Shown: positions 1 to 7,862 of the stretch, in pieces
Layout: the number at the start of each line of letters is the position of its first letter
How positions within the stretch are numbered: position 1 is the stretch's first letter
Source of the DNA: JAUWVG01 sp964633715
Lineage (GTDB): Bacteria > Acidobacteriota > Aminicenantia > Aminicenantales > Aminicenantaceae
Length of the DNA stretch: 13,881 nt
Assembly (NCBI GenBank): GCA_964633715.1
Contig: CAZWHQ010000069.1
Span: 1-13,881, forward strand
Reading direction: 5' to 3'
Made by a program: the position numbers and the translations under genes
Notes under the pieces: model-generated
What the model saw: the letters and a program-made list of their open reading frames with translations, nothing else
What the model was told of the DNA's origin: nothing
Database searches by the model: none

Positions 1-696
1 TGGGATCCTCATATTGTTTCTTATCCTCAAGATTTTCCAAACGGAACCAACTTGAGTTTAAATCAGAAAGAGGCTGAGTACCTTCGTTATCGGATAATGA
101 CAAACTGTTCAGATAGTCTGCTGGCATTTCTCGTTAATAAAACAAAACCTGTTAATGCTGATTTCATTTGGTTTCACCCTGAATTTGGTAGTTTTAGGGC
201 CGAACACAAAAATATTATTAAACATGCGCGAAATTTTTCAGATATATTCTATGGTGCCTCTCTTCTCTATAACTTGATGCTGGCACAAAAAGCAGAAATG
301 AAGGAGAAAATCTCAGAATATTCTGGAAGGATGAGTGATTGGGGTTTACTTATCGGAGGCCGTCAAAATGAAATCCAAACTTGGGATTTAAAAGAATTCT
401 GGAATATTGTGTACAGGAAGAACAGCAGAATTAATATTCTTACGCGCCGGTTTATTGAAAGCTGGATTGATTTAGTGAGATCCTGTTCAGATCTTTCCAA
501 ATTGGAGGTTGACGAGAATGCACGGCGTCTTATCTACAGACGAGAAGTACGTCTAAAAGGGAAACGATCGCGATTTAAAAGTTCTCGAATGCTGTCTCAG
601 TGGTTAGGGGCATCGGGTGCCTTTGCTTTTGATTTCCGCTGGCACGTCGCAAGGAGGCTACTAAAAGACATATTCCAAGGATTAAGAAAGAGATAG
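1..696 (+). CDS. DUF6361 family protein, C-terminal part (5' end outside the window)
   Basis: The reading frame is open from the first base, so the true start lies upstream. The TTG at position 52 is only an internal possibility. About 231 residues are visible, against roughly 400 as I recall for the DUF6361 family. I recognise the family from its C-terminal pattern: a segment like EAEYLRYRI followed by SLLAFLV, then NFSDIFYGASLLYNLMLA, a tryptophan-rich stretch (W118, W130), and the ending DFRWHVARRLLKDI. The function of DUF6361 is unknown, and I see no catalytic motif or membrane segment. The stop is 8 bases before the PLD-family gene, which is followed directly by a helicase gene, so it is probably a subunit or specificity partner in the same complex. 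The family call is from memory of the pattern and not from a search. The role is inference from context. Confidence 0.8.
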   Translation, partial: WDPHIVSYPQDFPNGTNLSLNQKEAEYLRYRIMTNCSDSLLAFLVNKTKPVNADFIWFHPEFGSFRAEHKNIIKHARNFSDIFYGASLLYNLMLAQKAEMKEKISEYSGRMSDWGLLIGGRQNEIQTWDLKEFWNIVYRKNSRINILTRRFIESWIDLVRSCSDLSKLEVDENARRLIYRREVRLKGKRSRFKSSRMLSQWLGASGAFAFDFRWHVARRLLKDIFQGLRKR

Positions 697-704
697 GGCT
701 AAAA

Positions 705-2594
705 ATGCTGGATCCGAACGAAAGAAAACTGTACATCGATGCATTACGCCCGCCGTATGGTTTTTCGTTAGATAGAGCCATTGGGACCACTTATTCGCTT
801 AACCTTCTGACATTGCTTGCCGTCCCGTTATCATTCGCAAAATTTGAGCTTAAAGAAAAAGATGAAATTCTTAGAGATCCGATATCAATATTAGAAGCAG
901 TACGAAGATCTGTAGGAAAATTCCACGTGTTTTGTCAAACCGAGGGGATTCATGTTCCTAAAATAATGAATCCTCTTTTTAATTATCTCGAAAAAACAAT
1001 AATCGAGGTCAATGCTTTACACGCAGATGGTGTATTTCATCCCAAAATCTGGGTTTTGCGTTTTGTTAATAAAAGTGGGACATCTGTGATTTACCGCTTT
1101 TTGTGTTTGTCACGCAACCTGACCTTTGATAGATCCTGGGATACAATTCTGGCTATTGAAGGAGAGGTTAAAAACAGATTCTATTCAAAGAATAAGCCTC
1201 TTTCTGAATTCATAAATGCTCTGCCGGGCTTATCTAAGAATCGTTTAAATCGGTCATTTATTAGGAAAATAGAGGATATAGCTGAGGAAATCAGGCATGT
1301 GGAATTTGAACCTCCAACTCCATTTGAAGATTTTATGTTCTGGCCTTTAGGGATAGGGGGGAATGGAAAGTTTCCTATCATCGAAGATTATTGGAGGCTG
1401 CTTGTTGTTTCACCTTTTTTAACAGATGGGCTTCTGCAAGGAGTTGCTTTAAAAAAATCAGAAAATATCCTTGTGTCGCGTATCGAAGAGCTAGATATCC
1501 TTCAGCCGGAAACAAGAGAAAAATTTAAGAAAATCTACTATATGGACGAAGCAGCGGGTGATGAAGAGGAGAGCAGCATTGAAACCTCAAGTGATTCATC
1601 TCAAAAATCGGACTTGGATAAAGAGAGCGACCTTTCCGGACTGCATGCGAAGCTTTTTGTTGCTGAAACCGGATGGGACGCACATATATGGACTGGATCT
1701 GCGAATGCGACATCCAATGCATTCAAGATGAATGTCGAGTTTCTTGTTGAGCTTGTGGGAAAAAGAAGCAGGGTGGGGATCAAGAGTTTTATAGGCGACA
1801 GTAAAGAGGATAGTGAAAAAACAAATGATAATGAAAAAAAGGGAAATACAACTTTCCGCGATCTTCTTTATGAATATGAGCCCCCAAAAGGACCGGTTAA
1901 GGAAAAGGATAGAGAAAAAGAACTCGAAAAAAAACTTGAGTTAATTTTAAGACAGATAGCCAATACAAATTTTCGAGTTCTAGTTGTATCAGACATAAAG
2001 AAAAAGACCTATACGCTTCAACTGGATGCATCAGGAATAAAAAGAATAAAAGATGTTGAAGATGTGACATGCCGTTTGTGGCCAATTAGCTTGAACCCTT
2101 ATAAGTCTTTTAAATTTGACTTTTCAAATCCAAAGTTCCCAGCCAAATTTTCTGATCTTCCTTTTGATAAGCTTACAGGTCTGTTTGCCTTTAAGCTGAA
2201 AATAGAGCATGTGGAGAAGAGCTTTGTTTTAAATCTCCCTATAAAAGGACTGCCTCAGGACAGAGAGAAAAGAATGCTTCAGGCTATGATTTCATCACAG
2301 GATAAATTTCTTCGATATCTTTTGCTTCTACTTTTTGAGGGAGAATCCTCATATCTGTCTGCGCTGATGGAGACAAAACTTACAGGACTCCGATCAAAGG
2401 GAAGGAAATGGCTGTTTGGAGAGGATATGCCCTTATTTGAAGAAATGGTCAGGGCCTACAGCCGGTATCCAGAAAAGATAGAAAGGATTGCAGAGCTTGT
2501 TGATGATTTAAGCAAGACTGAAGAGGAAAAAAAAGTCCTCCCTAAGGAATTCCAGAAGCTTTGGGCTGCTTTTAAGATTGGGAAGAAGAAATGA
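705..2594 (+). CDS. Phospholipase D-fold protein, probable nuclease
   Basis: This 629-residue protein carries two HKD-type half-sites. The first is FHPKIW (H112, K114) followed by SRNLT at 136-140. The second is LHAKLF (H314, K316) followed by GSANAT at 331-336 and E345. Two HxK motifs with downstream S/N and acidic residues are the signature of the PLD superfamily, in which paired histidines cut phosphodiester bonds. Prokaryotic defence members act as nucleases. A serine/acidic linker (about 283-310) sits just before the second half-site, and a charged Lys/Glu segment (about 365-418) follows it. The C-terminal 200 residues are not recognised. I see no signal peptide, which suggests a cytoplasmic protein. 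The ATG follows a weak AGGG ribosome site. The gene lies 8 bases after the DUF6361 gene and its stop overlaps the helicase start, so the three are coupled. The enzymatic substrate (DNA or RNA) is inference. Confidence 0.82.
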   Translation: MLDPNERKLYIDALRPPYGFSLDRAIGTTYSLNLLTLLAVPLSFAKFELKEKDEILRDPISILEAVRRSVGKFHVFCQTEGIHVPKIMNPLFNYLEKTIIEVNALHADGVFHPKIWVLRFVNKSGTSVIYRFLCLSRNLTFDRSWDTILAIEGEVKNRFYSKNKPLSEFINALPGLSKNRLNRSFIRKIEDIAEEIRHVEFEPPTPFEDFMFWPLGIGGNGKFPIIEDYWRLLVVSPFLTDGLLQGVALKKSENILVSRIEELDILQPETREKFKKIYYMDEAAGDEEESSIETSSDSSQKSDLDKESDLSGLHAKLFVAETGWDAHIWTGSANATSNAFKMNVEFLVELVGKRSRVGIKSFIGDSKEDSEKTNDNEKKGNTTFRDLLYEYEPPKGPVKEKDREKELEKKLELILRQIANTNFRVLVVSDIKKKTYTLQLDASGIKRIKDVEDVTCRLWPISLNPYKSFKFDFSNPKFPAKFSDLPFDKLTGLFAFKLKIEHVEKSFVLNLPIKGLPQDREKRMLQAMISSQDKFLRYLLLLLFEGESSYLSALMETKLTGLRSKGRKWLFGEDMPLFEEMVRAYSRYPEKIERIAELVDDLSKTEEEKKVLPKEFQKLWAAFKIGKKK

Positions 2595-5500
2595 CGGTTC
2601 AGGAAAAACGTCCTGATGTGGCCAAGGTTCTAAAGCCACTTAAAGATTTCCAGATAAAATCGGTTGATAGAGCATTTCAGAGACTTTATCTCGATAGACC
2701 GCATACGAATCGATTTCTAATCGCAGATGAAGTGGGACTCGGGAAAACGCTCGTTGCCCGCGGGATCATTGCGAAAGGTGTAGATCATATCTGGGACAAA
2801 GTCGACCGGATTGATGTAGTTTATATTTGTTCCAATAGGGAAATCGCCAGTCAGAATATTAACCGCTTAAATATTACCGGAGATAGGCAGTTTGCCATGA
2901 CATCGAGGCTGACGTTGCTGCCTCTAAATATTTCAGGGCTCAAAGAAAAAAAGACAAATTTTATATCATTTACTCCAAGCACATCCTTTGATCTTCATTC
3001 TAGTACCGGGATAAAAATGGAGAGGGCATTACTTTACTTCATGTTGAAAGAGAATTGGAACCTTCGTGGTGCGGGTCTTATGAATGTTTTTCAGGACTGG
3101 GCTTCGAAAGAGCGCTGGCGGGATCTCCTTGAAAGGTTTCCGAAAGAAAAAAAGATCGATAAAGAACTCTCGGATAAATTTGCGGATGCACTCAAAAAAA
3201 GAATTGCGGATGAAAAAAAAGAGGGAAGAATTGACCTAAGAACACGCCTGGAAGATCTTTGCCAGAGATTTAGTTTCTTTAAAAAACATGTGCCGGTTAG
3301 AGATCGGCAAAATGTGGCCTCTTTTGTTGGTGATTTACGGATGATTTTAGCCCAATCTTGTTTGGATGCATTAGAACCTGACATTGTGATTCTTGATGAG
3401 TTCCAGAGGTTTCGGTATCTCCTTGATGCAGAAAATGAAGCAAGCCGTTTAGCCCAGCATTTCTTTAATTATGTAAATGAGGAAGTAAAAACGCGAATTA
3501 TTCTTTTATCGGCGACACCGTACAAAATGTACACCATGCATCAGGAAGAAGAGATTGATAATCACTATGCAGATTTTATCCGGACGGTTGGATTTCTGTT
3601 TAATTCCGATAGAAAAACGAAACAGTTAGAAGGAAAATTGGATCTGTTTAGAAGGGAATTATTTACCGTTGGTGAGAGAAGATTTGATGATTTGAGATCA
3701 ATCAAGGATGAGATCGAAAAGGATCTGAGGAAAATCATGATGAGGACAGAGCGGCTTGCATATACGCCAGACCGCCAGGGAATGATTCAAGAAAAAAAGC
3801 AGGCTTTTTGTGATGTCAATATTGAGGACCTTGAAAATTTTTCAGTAATAGATAAATTGGCCCAGGAGCTGGGCACACACGACATGGTTGAATACTGGAA
3901 ATCTGCGCCCTATCTTTTAAATTTTATGGATGAGTACGAGTTGAAGCGGATTTTTAAAAAGAAGCAAAGAGAGAATAGTTTGAGCCTCAAAGTTGTTAGA
4001 TTGTTACGGAAAAATTCAGATAAATTATTGAAATGGGAGACTATTAAGAATTATAAAGAAATATTTCCGCCAAACGCAAAACTAAGGATGTTAATAAAAA
4101 ATGGGCTTGAAAAGGGAAGTGCAAAACTCCTTTGGATTCCTCCATCTTTACCTTATTACAAACCTCAGGGTGTTTATAAGAATCCAAAGCTTCGTGATTA
4201 CACGAAAAGCCTCATTTTTTCTTCATGGCAGGTTGTACCTAAAGCGATAGCCACTATTTGCAGTTATGAAGCAGAGCGGCGCATGCTGACCAAGGATGGA
4301 GAAATAATTCCTGATTTTAATTATGGGGAGATGCGGAGGATCAGGAAGCCCTTGTTAATATTTACGCGGAAAGAAGAGAGCCTTCAAGGTATGGCTAATC
4401 TGTCTCTTCATTATCCCTGTTTCACATTAGCTAGTAAAATCGATCCGTTAAAGATAGCTTTAGATATCATACCGGAAAATGGAATACCTGCGTTTGGTTC
4501 CATTAAAGGTGCTGTCAGGGGGAAAATTGAAAATCTTCTAGAGGATGTCATCGACGAATACAAGGGGAAAAAGGGAAGGCCGGATAAAAGATGGTATTGG
4601 GCGGTATTGGCCATGCTTGATCGGAAATATTATTTCGAAGAAATAAAGGAATGGTTTGAAAGTCGTGATTTGCGATGGGAAGACAGTGTCGTTCAGAGGC
4701 GAGATGAAGGTGAGGAATCTTTTTTCAGACAGCATGTGAAACGTTTTAAGGATTGTTTTTTCCAGCCTGAGGATTTGGGGAGGCCTCCAAAACGGCTTGC
4801 TGAAGTTTTAACGAAGTTTGTATTGGCTTCTCCTGCTGTGTGTGGATTGCGGAGTCTGCTTAGGATGAATGAGAATGGAAGTGAAGAAGATCAATCAGCT
4901 GTTCTTCAAGGTGCAGCAGAGATCGGAGCTGGATTTAGAATCCTTTTTAACCGGCCGGATTCGATTTCGTTGATTCGGAGCTTCGATGATAGAGAACCAT
5001 ACTGGGAAAGAGTTCTGGATTATGGATGCTCTGGAAATCTTGCCTCAGTTCTTGATGAGTATGTGCATGTATTGAGAGAGTCTTTAGGATTGATAGACAA
5101 GTCTTTTGGCCAAATGGCTCGAGAGATTTCTAAAGCTATTTATGCTGCAATCTCTCTTCGGACGATAAGTCTGGAATTTGATGAAGTGTTGGTTCCACCA
5201 AGATCAAGGACAGTAGCGATAAATCCTTATCGAGTGCGCTGCAGCTATGCTTTAAGGCTTGGAGAAGGAAAAGTTGAGGGGGAAGAGGAAGTCACGCGGT
5301 CAGATCAAGTGAGAGCTGCTTTTAATTCTCCTTTTAGGCCGTTCATTTTGGCTACAACATCGATTGGGCAGGAGGGATTGGATTTCCATCAATACTGTCA
5401 TTCGATATATCACTGGAACCTGCCTTCAAATCCTGTGGATCTGGAGCAGCGGGAGGGGAGGATTCATAGGTATAAGGGACTGGTAATTCGACGCAATATT

Positions 5501-5854
5501 GTCAGGCAGTTTGGTTTAGAGGCGCTTAGAAGGAATAAGGTATATAAGGATCCATGGAAATATCTATTCGAAAAAGGAATCGATATCCGGCCTAAAGATA
5601 AAGACGATATTATCCCTTTTTGGGTGTTTGAACCTGAAGATAAAAAGGGAGTTAAAATCGATAGGCATGTACCCTGTATGCCTTTAAGTCGGGACATAGA
5701 GAGATTGCAGGATTTGAAGAAGACTCTTGCTGTTTATAGGATGGTCTTTGGCCAGCCTCGCCAGGATGATTTGGTGGAATTTTTGAAAAAGTATATGGAT
5801 GAGGAGGAGATCAGCCAAGCCATTCAAAACTTTCGCATTGATTTATCGCCATAG
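2591..5854 (+). CDS. SF2 helicase/translocase, SNF2/RapA-like
   Basis: This 1,087-residue ATPase has the SF2 motifs in order: F20-Q21 in a Q-motif-like position, Walker A DEVGLGKT (46-53), a DEFQ Walker B (269-272), SATP motif III (307-310), LIFSSWQVVP (541 onward) opening the second RecA domain, TTSIGQEGLDF motif V (922-932), and QREGRIHRY motif VI (953-961). The 'DEVGLGKT' loop and 'QREGRIHR' resemble RapA/HepA-type translocases and the large helicases of DISARM and BREX systems. About 380 residues separate the second-domain opening from motif V, which implies a large inserted domain I do not recognise. It presumably drives ATP-dependent movement on DNA for the PLD partner. Its ATG overlaps the PLD stop by four bases (ATGA), with a purine-rich ribosome site just upstream. 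All key motifs appear intact. The defence role is inferred from its partners. Confidence 0.88.
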   Translation: MTVQEKRPDVAKVLKPLKDFQIKSVDRAFQRLYLDRPHTNRFLIADEVGLGKTLVARGIIAKGVDHIWDKVDRIDVVYICSNREIASQNINRLNITGDRQFAMTSRLTLLPLNISGLKEKKTNFISFTPSTSFDLHSSTGIKMERALLYFMLKENWNLRGAGLMNVFQDWASKERWRDLLERFPKEKKIDKELSDKFADALKKRIADEKKEGRIDLRTRLEDLCQRFSFFKKHVPVRDRQNVASFVGDLRMILAQSCLDALEPDIVILDEFQRFRYLLDAENEASRLAQHFFNYVNEEVKTRIILLSATPYKMYTMHQEEEIDNHYADFIRTVGFLFNSDRKTKQLEGKLDLFRRELFTVGERRFDDLRSIKDEIEKDLRKIMMRTERLAYTPDRQGMIQEKKQAFCDVNIEDLENFSVIDKLAQELGTHDMVEYWKSAPYLLNFMDEYELKRIFKKKQRENSLSLKVVRLLRKNSDKLLKWETIKNYKEIFPPNAKLRMLIKNGLEKGSAKLLWIPPSLPYYKPQGVYKNPKLRDYTKSLIFSSWQVVPKAIATICSYEAERRMLTKDGEIIPDFNYGEMRRIRKPLLIFTRKEESLQGMANLSLHYPCFTLASKIDPLKIALDIIPENGIPAFGSIKGAVRGKIENLLEDVIDEYKGKKGRPDKRWYWAVLAMLDRKYYFEEIKEWFESRDLRWEDSVVQRRDEGEESFFRQHVKRFKDCFFQPEDLGRPPKRLAEVLTKFVLASPAVCGLRSLLRMNENGSEEDQSAVLQGAAEIGAGFRILFNRPDSISLIRSFDDREPYWERVLDYGCSGNLASVLDEYVHVLRESLGLIDKSFGQMAREISKAIYAAISLRTISLEFDEVLVPPRSRTVAINPYRVRCSYALRLGEGKVEGEEEVTRSDQVRAAFNSPFRPFILATTSIGQEGLDFHQYCHSIYHWNLPSNPVDLEQREGRIHRYKGLVIRRNIVRQFGLEALRRNKVYKDPWKYLFEKGIDIRPKDKDDIIPFWVFEPEDKKGVKIDRHVPCMPLSRDIERLQDLKKTLAVYRMVFGQPRQDDLVEFLKKYMDEEEISQAIQNFRIDLSP

Positions 5855-5888
5855 TGGGGAATAACTTTGTTCACAGAGAAAATAATTC

Positions 5889-5917
5889 TTGACATTAGTG
5901 TTTCCTGATACTACAAT
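5889..5917 (+). promoter_or_regulatory. Sigma70-type promoter of the AbiE-like cassette
   Basis: TTGACA (5889-5894) matches the -35 consensus exactly. It is followed after 17 bases by TACAAT (5912-5917), one mismatch from the -10 consensus TATAAT. The ATG of the next gene lies 40 bases downstream of the -10 box. This is the only sizeable gap in the left two thirds of the window, and no clear terminator for the helicase operon precedes it, so read-through from upstream is also possible. Confidence 0.75.
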
Positions 5918-5954
5918 GTTTCCCAGTTGGGCAACATCGTGTAAATAGGAAACA
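5899..5954. promoter_or_regulatory. Three TGTTTCC half-sites around the promoter, candidate operator
   Basis: TGTTTCC occurs at 5899-5905 (between -35 and -10) and again at 5917-5923 (last base of the -10 box and the start-site region), 18 bases apart in direct orientation. The inverted copy GGAAACA lies at 5948-5954 over the ribosome site. The outer copies extend to an 8-base inverted repeat (TGTTTCCT/AGGAAACA). AbiEi proteins are known to bind inverted repeats in their own promoter, so autorepression by the next gene's winged-helix product is a reasonable inference. The third copy includes the AGGA ribosome site and may be constrained by that instead. Confidence 0.45.
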
Positions 5955-5957
5955 GCT

Positions 5958-7013
5958 ATGCAGGAAGATATTGTTTTTGAAATAAGACGGAAGTTTAAAG
6001 AGCTGATCCCTGCTAGTAAATTGAAATTTATAATTGAGCCTGATTTTGATTATTTCAAACCAGATTTTAAGGCCGAATTTTATATAAATTATACAAACAT
6101 CAAAGTGATTGGGGAAGTTATACAACAAGAGAGTTCTTCAGCATTCTATAAGCGGATTTCCCAACTAAAATTATATGAAAAACAATATCCGGAATATGTA
6201 CCTTTATTGGTGGCAAAATATTTTAGTTCTAAGAAACAAAAACATTGCAGAGAGAATAACATTAATTATTTGGATTTATCAGGAAATGTGTATCTGAATA
6301 ATCAAAATATATATATTGAAAAGACGGGTTTTATGAACAAGTACCCAGAAAAAAGAAAGGGCAGGAATCCTTTTTCTGATAAAGCAAGCCTTATTCTTCG
6401 TCTTATGTTAGAAGAAGACAAGATTTGGGGAGTTCGAGAGCTTGCAGAGAGAGTAGATCTTAGTCCTGGTTTTGTATCAAAAATGTTTAGTCAACTTGAG
6501 CAACTAAATTACATAGCTAAGCGAAATGGAAAAAACAAATTAATAAATAAACACAATTTACTAATGGATTGGGTAGATTCCTATGATTACAAAGAAAACA
6601 GAGAAAATAGATTTTTCTGTTTATCAAAGGGACCAGAAGAAATCATTTCTAAATTAAGTAGAAGTAAAATTTCCAAAGAAATAGAAAGTGCGTTAAGTTT
6701 TCATGCAGGGGCATATCTTATATCTCCACATGCAGTTTTTAATGAAGTCCACCTATACGTTTCAAATCTAAAAGCAGTTGAATTGTTTACCGATATACTT
6801 GAATTAAAAGCAGTAGATAGAGGAGCAAATTTTATTATTCTTAATCCTTATTACAAAAAATCTGTATTTGTCAATAAACAAAAAATTAAAGACCTTTGGG
6901 TAGTTTCAGATATCCAATTATATATTGATCTTTTCAATTATCCACAAAGGGGATTGGAACAAGCTGAGTATTTGTATGAAAAACGGCTTAAGGAGAAAAT
7001 TGAGGCGAGTTGA
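5958..7013 (+). CDS. AbiEi-type antitoxin/transcriptional regulator of a type IV toxin-antitoxin-like cassette
   Basis: This 351-residue protein has three visible parts. The N-terminal part (about 1-125) has the pattern of a degenerate restriction-endonuclease-like fold: D36, then GEVI at 52-55 where an active enzyme would have E-x-K, and later NYLDLSGNVYL (103-113), a hallmark of this family. A winged helix-turn-helix follows (about 140-195, with VRELAERVDLSPGFVSKMF). A C-terminal domain (about 220-350) contains the recognisable VSDIQLYIDL stretch and the following PQRG. This matches AbiEi_2-like proteins, which repress their own operon and counter an AbiEii nucleotidyltransferase. The ATG has an AGGA site 7 bases upstream and a strong promoter before it. 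Its stop is 5 bases before the likely ATG of the nucleotidyltransferase gene, as expected for an antitoxin/toxin pair. Low GC compared with both flanks suggests separate acquisition. Family assignment is confident. The antitoxin role is inference. Confidence 0.75.
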   Translation: MQEDIVFEIRRKFKELIPASKLKFIIEPDFDYFKPDFKAEFYINYTNIKVIGEVIQQESSSAFYKRISQLKLYEKQYPEYVPLLVAKYFSSKKQKHCRENNINYLDLSGNVYLNNQNIYIEKTGFMNKYPEKRKGRNPFSDKASLILRLMLEEDKIWGVRELAERVDLSPGFVSKMFSQLEQLNYIAKRNGKNKLINKHNLLMDWVDSYDYKENRENRFFCLSKGPEEIISKLSRSKISKEIESALSFHAGAYLISPHAVFNEVHLYVSNLKAVELFTDILELKAVDRGANFIILNPYYKKSVFVNKQKIKDLWVVSDIQLYIDLFNYPQRGLEQAEYLYEKRLKEKIEAS

Positions 7014-7018
7014 TTTTG

Positions 7019-7840
7019 ATGTCAGAGATATTCAAGCTGGAATTTTTTAAAACTCTTTTGATCCTGAAGGATTATCTGCCATATATTGTAATTGCAGGAG
7101 GATGGGCACCTCTTATTTATTATCATTATTTACTTTCAGATAAAACCAGAGTTCCACTGAGAACAATGGATATAGATATCGTAATTCCTGAGCAACTTAG
7201 AAAAAGAAAGGATAAGACCGTTGATGCGTTATTGAAAGAGGCCGGGTTTGAAACTCGTTTTAAATCCAGGCACAAACCGCCTGTTGTTTCATATGAAGGA
7301 GTGATTGGTGATTTTGATGTTGAAATTGAATTTTTAACTCATCTTAGGGGGTCAGGTAAGGATCAAGTTACGGTTGTTCAAAAAGGCCTTCATGCTCAAA
7401 TGCTCCGCTATATAAACATACTTTTAGAAAATAATATCGTTGTTGAAATTGACGATTTTGAAATAAGTGAGGGTACCTTTATGAGAGTCAGGGTTCCAAC
7501 CCCCGGAGCGTTTATATTTCAGAAAGGATTGACGTTTCCGCGGCGGACTAGGGATATTAAGAAGGCAAAGGACTTGTATTATATTTTTGATATGCTTTCA
7601 AATTGTGAAGATATTCGTCCACAAATTTTAAAGGAAATTATCAGTTTTAAAGATTCCTATCCTCAAAGCTGGTTTAGGCGGTTTAAAAGCAATATATCTG
7701 ATAATTTTTCAGATGAGGATCAAGCTGGGGTGGTAATGGTTCAATCCCAACGGCCTGAGAATGCATATCCTGCTTTGAACAAAGAACAATTTATTCAGTA
7801 TGTAGTTGGTATTTTTCAGGAATTTAATTCTAGCATTTGA
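7019..7840 (+). CDS. Nucleotidyltransferase-fold protein, AbiEii/GSU2403-like (probable toxin)
   Basis: The sequence shows the pol-beta-type nucleotidyltransferase signature: GGW (27-29), then T49-x-D51-x-D53 in TMDIDIVIP, and a third acidic strand DVEIEF (100-105). A later helical segment has the R..K.AKDLYYI pattern typical of AbiEii/DUF1814-like proteins. Such enzymes transfer nucleotides to RNA, protein or small molecules, and AbiEii-type toxins are bacteriostatic. The metal-binding aspartates are intact, so it should be active. I chose ATG 7019 (273 residues). The frame is also open from TTG 7010 (276 residues), which would overlap the upstream stop by four bases and lies 4 bases from a GAGG site. 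The TTG at 7016 is a third option. It follows the AbiEi-like gene, so it is probably the toxin of the pair. A metabolic or regulatory role cannot be excluded. Confidence 0.72.
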   Translation: MSEIFKLEFFKTLLILKDYLPYIVIAGGWAPLIYYHYLLSDKTRVPLRTMDIDIVIPEQLRKRKDKTVDALLKEAGFETRFKSRHKPPVVSYEGVIGDFDVEIEFLTHLRGSGKDQVTVVQKGLHAQMLRYINILLENNIVVEIDDFEISEGTFMRVRVPTPGAFIFQKGLTFPRRTRDIKKAKDLYYIFDMLSNCEDIRPQILKEIISFKDSYPQSWFRRFKSNISDNFSDEDQAGVVMVQSQRPENAYPALNKEQFIQYVVGIFQEFNSSI

Positions 7841-7862
7841 GCTTATTTAGTCTGCAGAAATA

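Noticed and set aside
1..5854. Assignment of the left block to DISARM, BREX or Mokosh.
   Set aside because: No methyltransferase, DrmA/DrmB, PglZ or BrxC-like gene is visible, and the helicase is SF2 and not the SF1 type I associate with Mokosh. Genes beyond the left edge cannot be seen.
5947..5960. AGGAAACAGCTATG matches the ribosome site and start of E. coli lacZ as used in cloning vectors.
   Set aside because: The match is 14 bases, does not extend either way, and sits naturally before a well-supported native gene. Coincidence is more likely than vector sequence.
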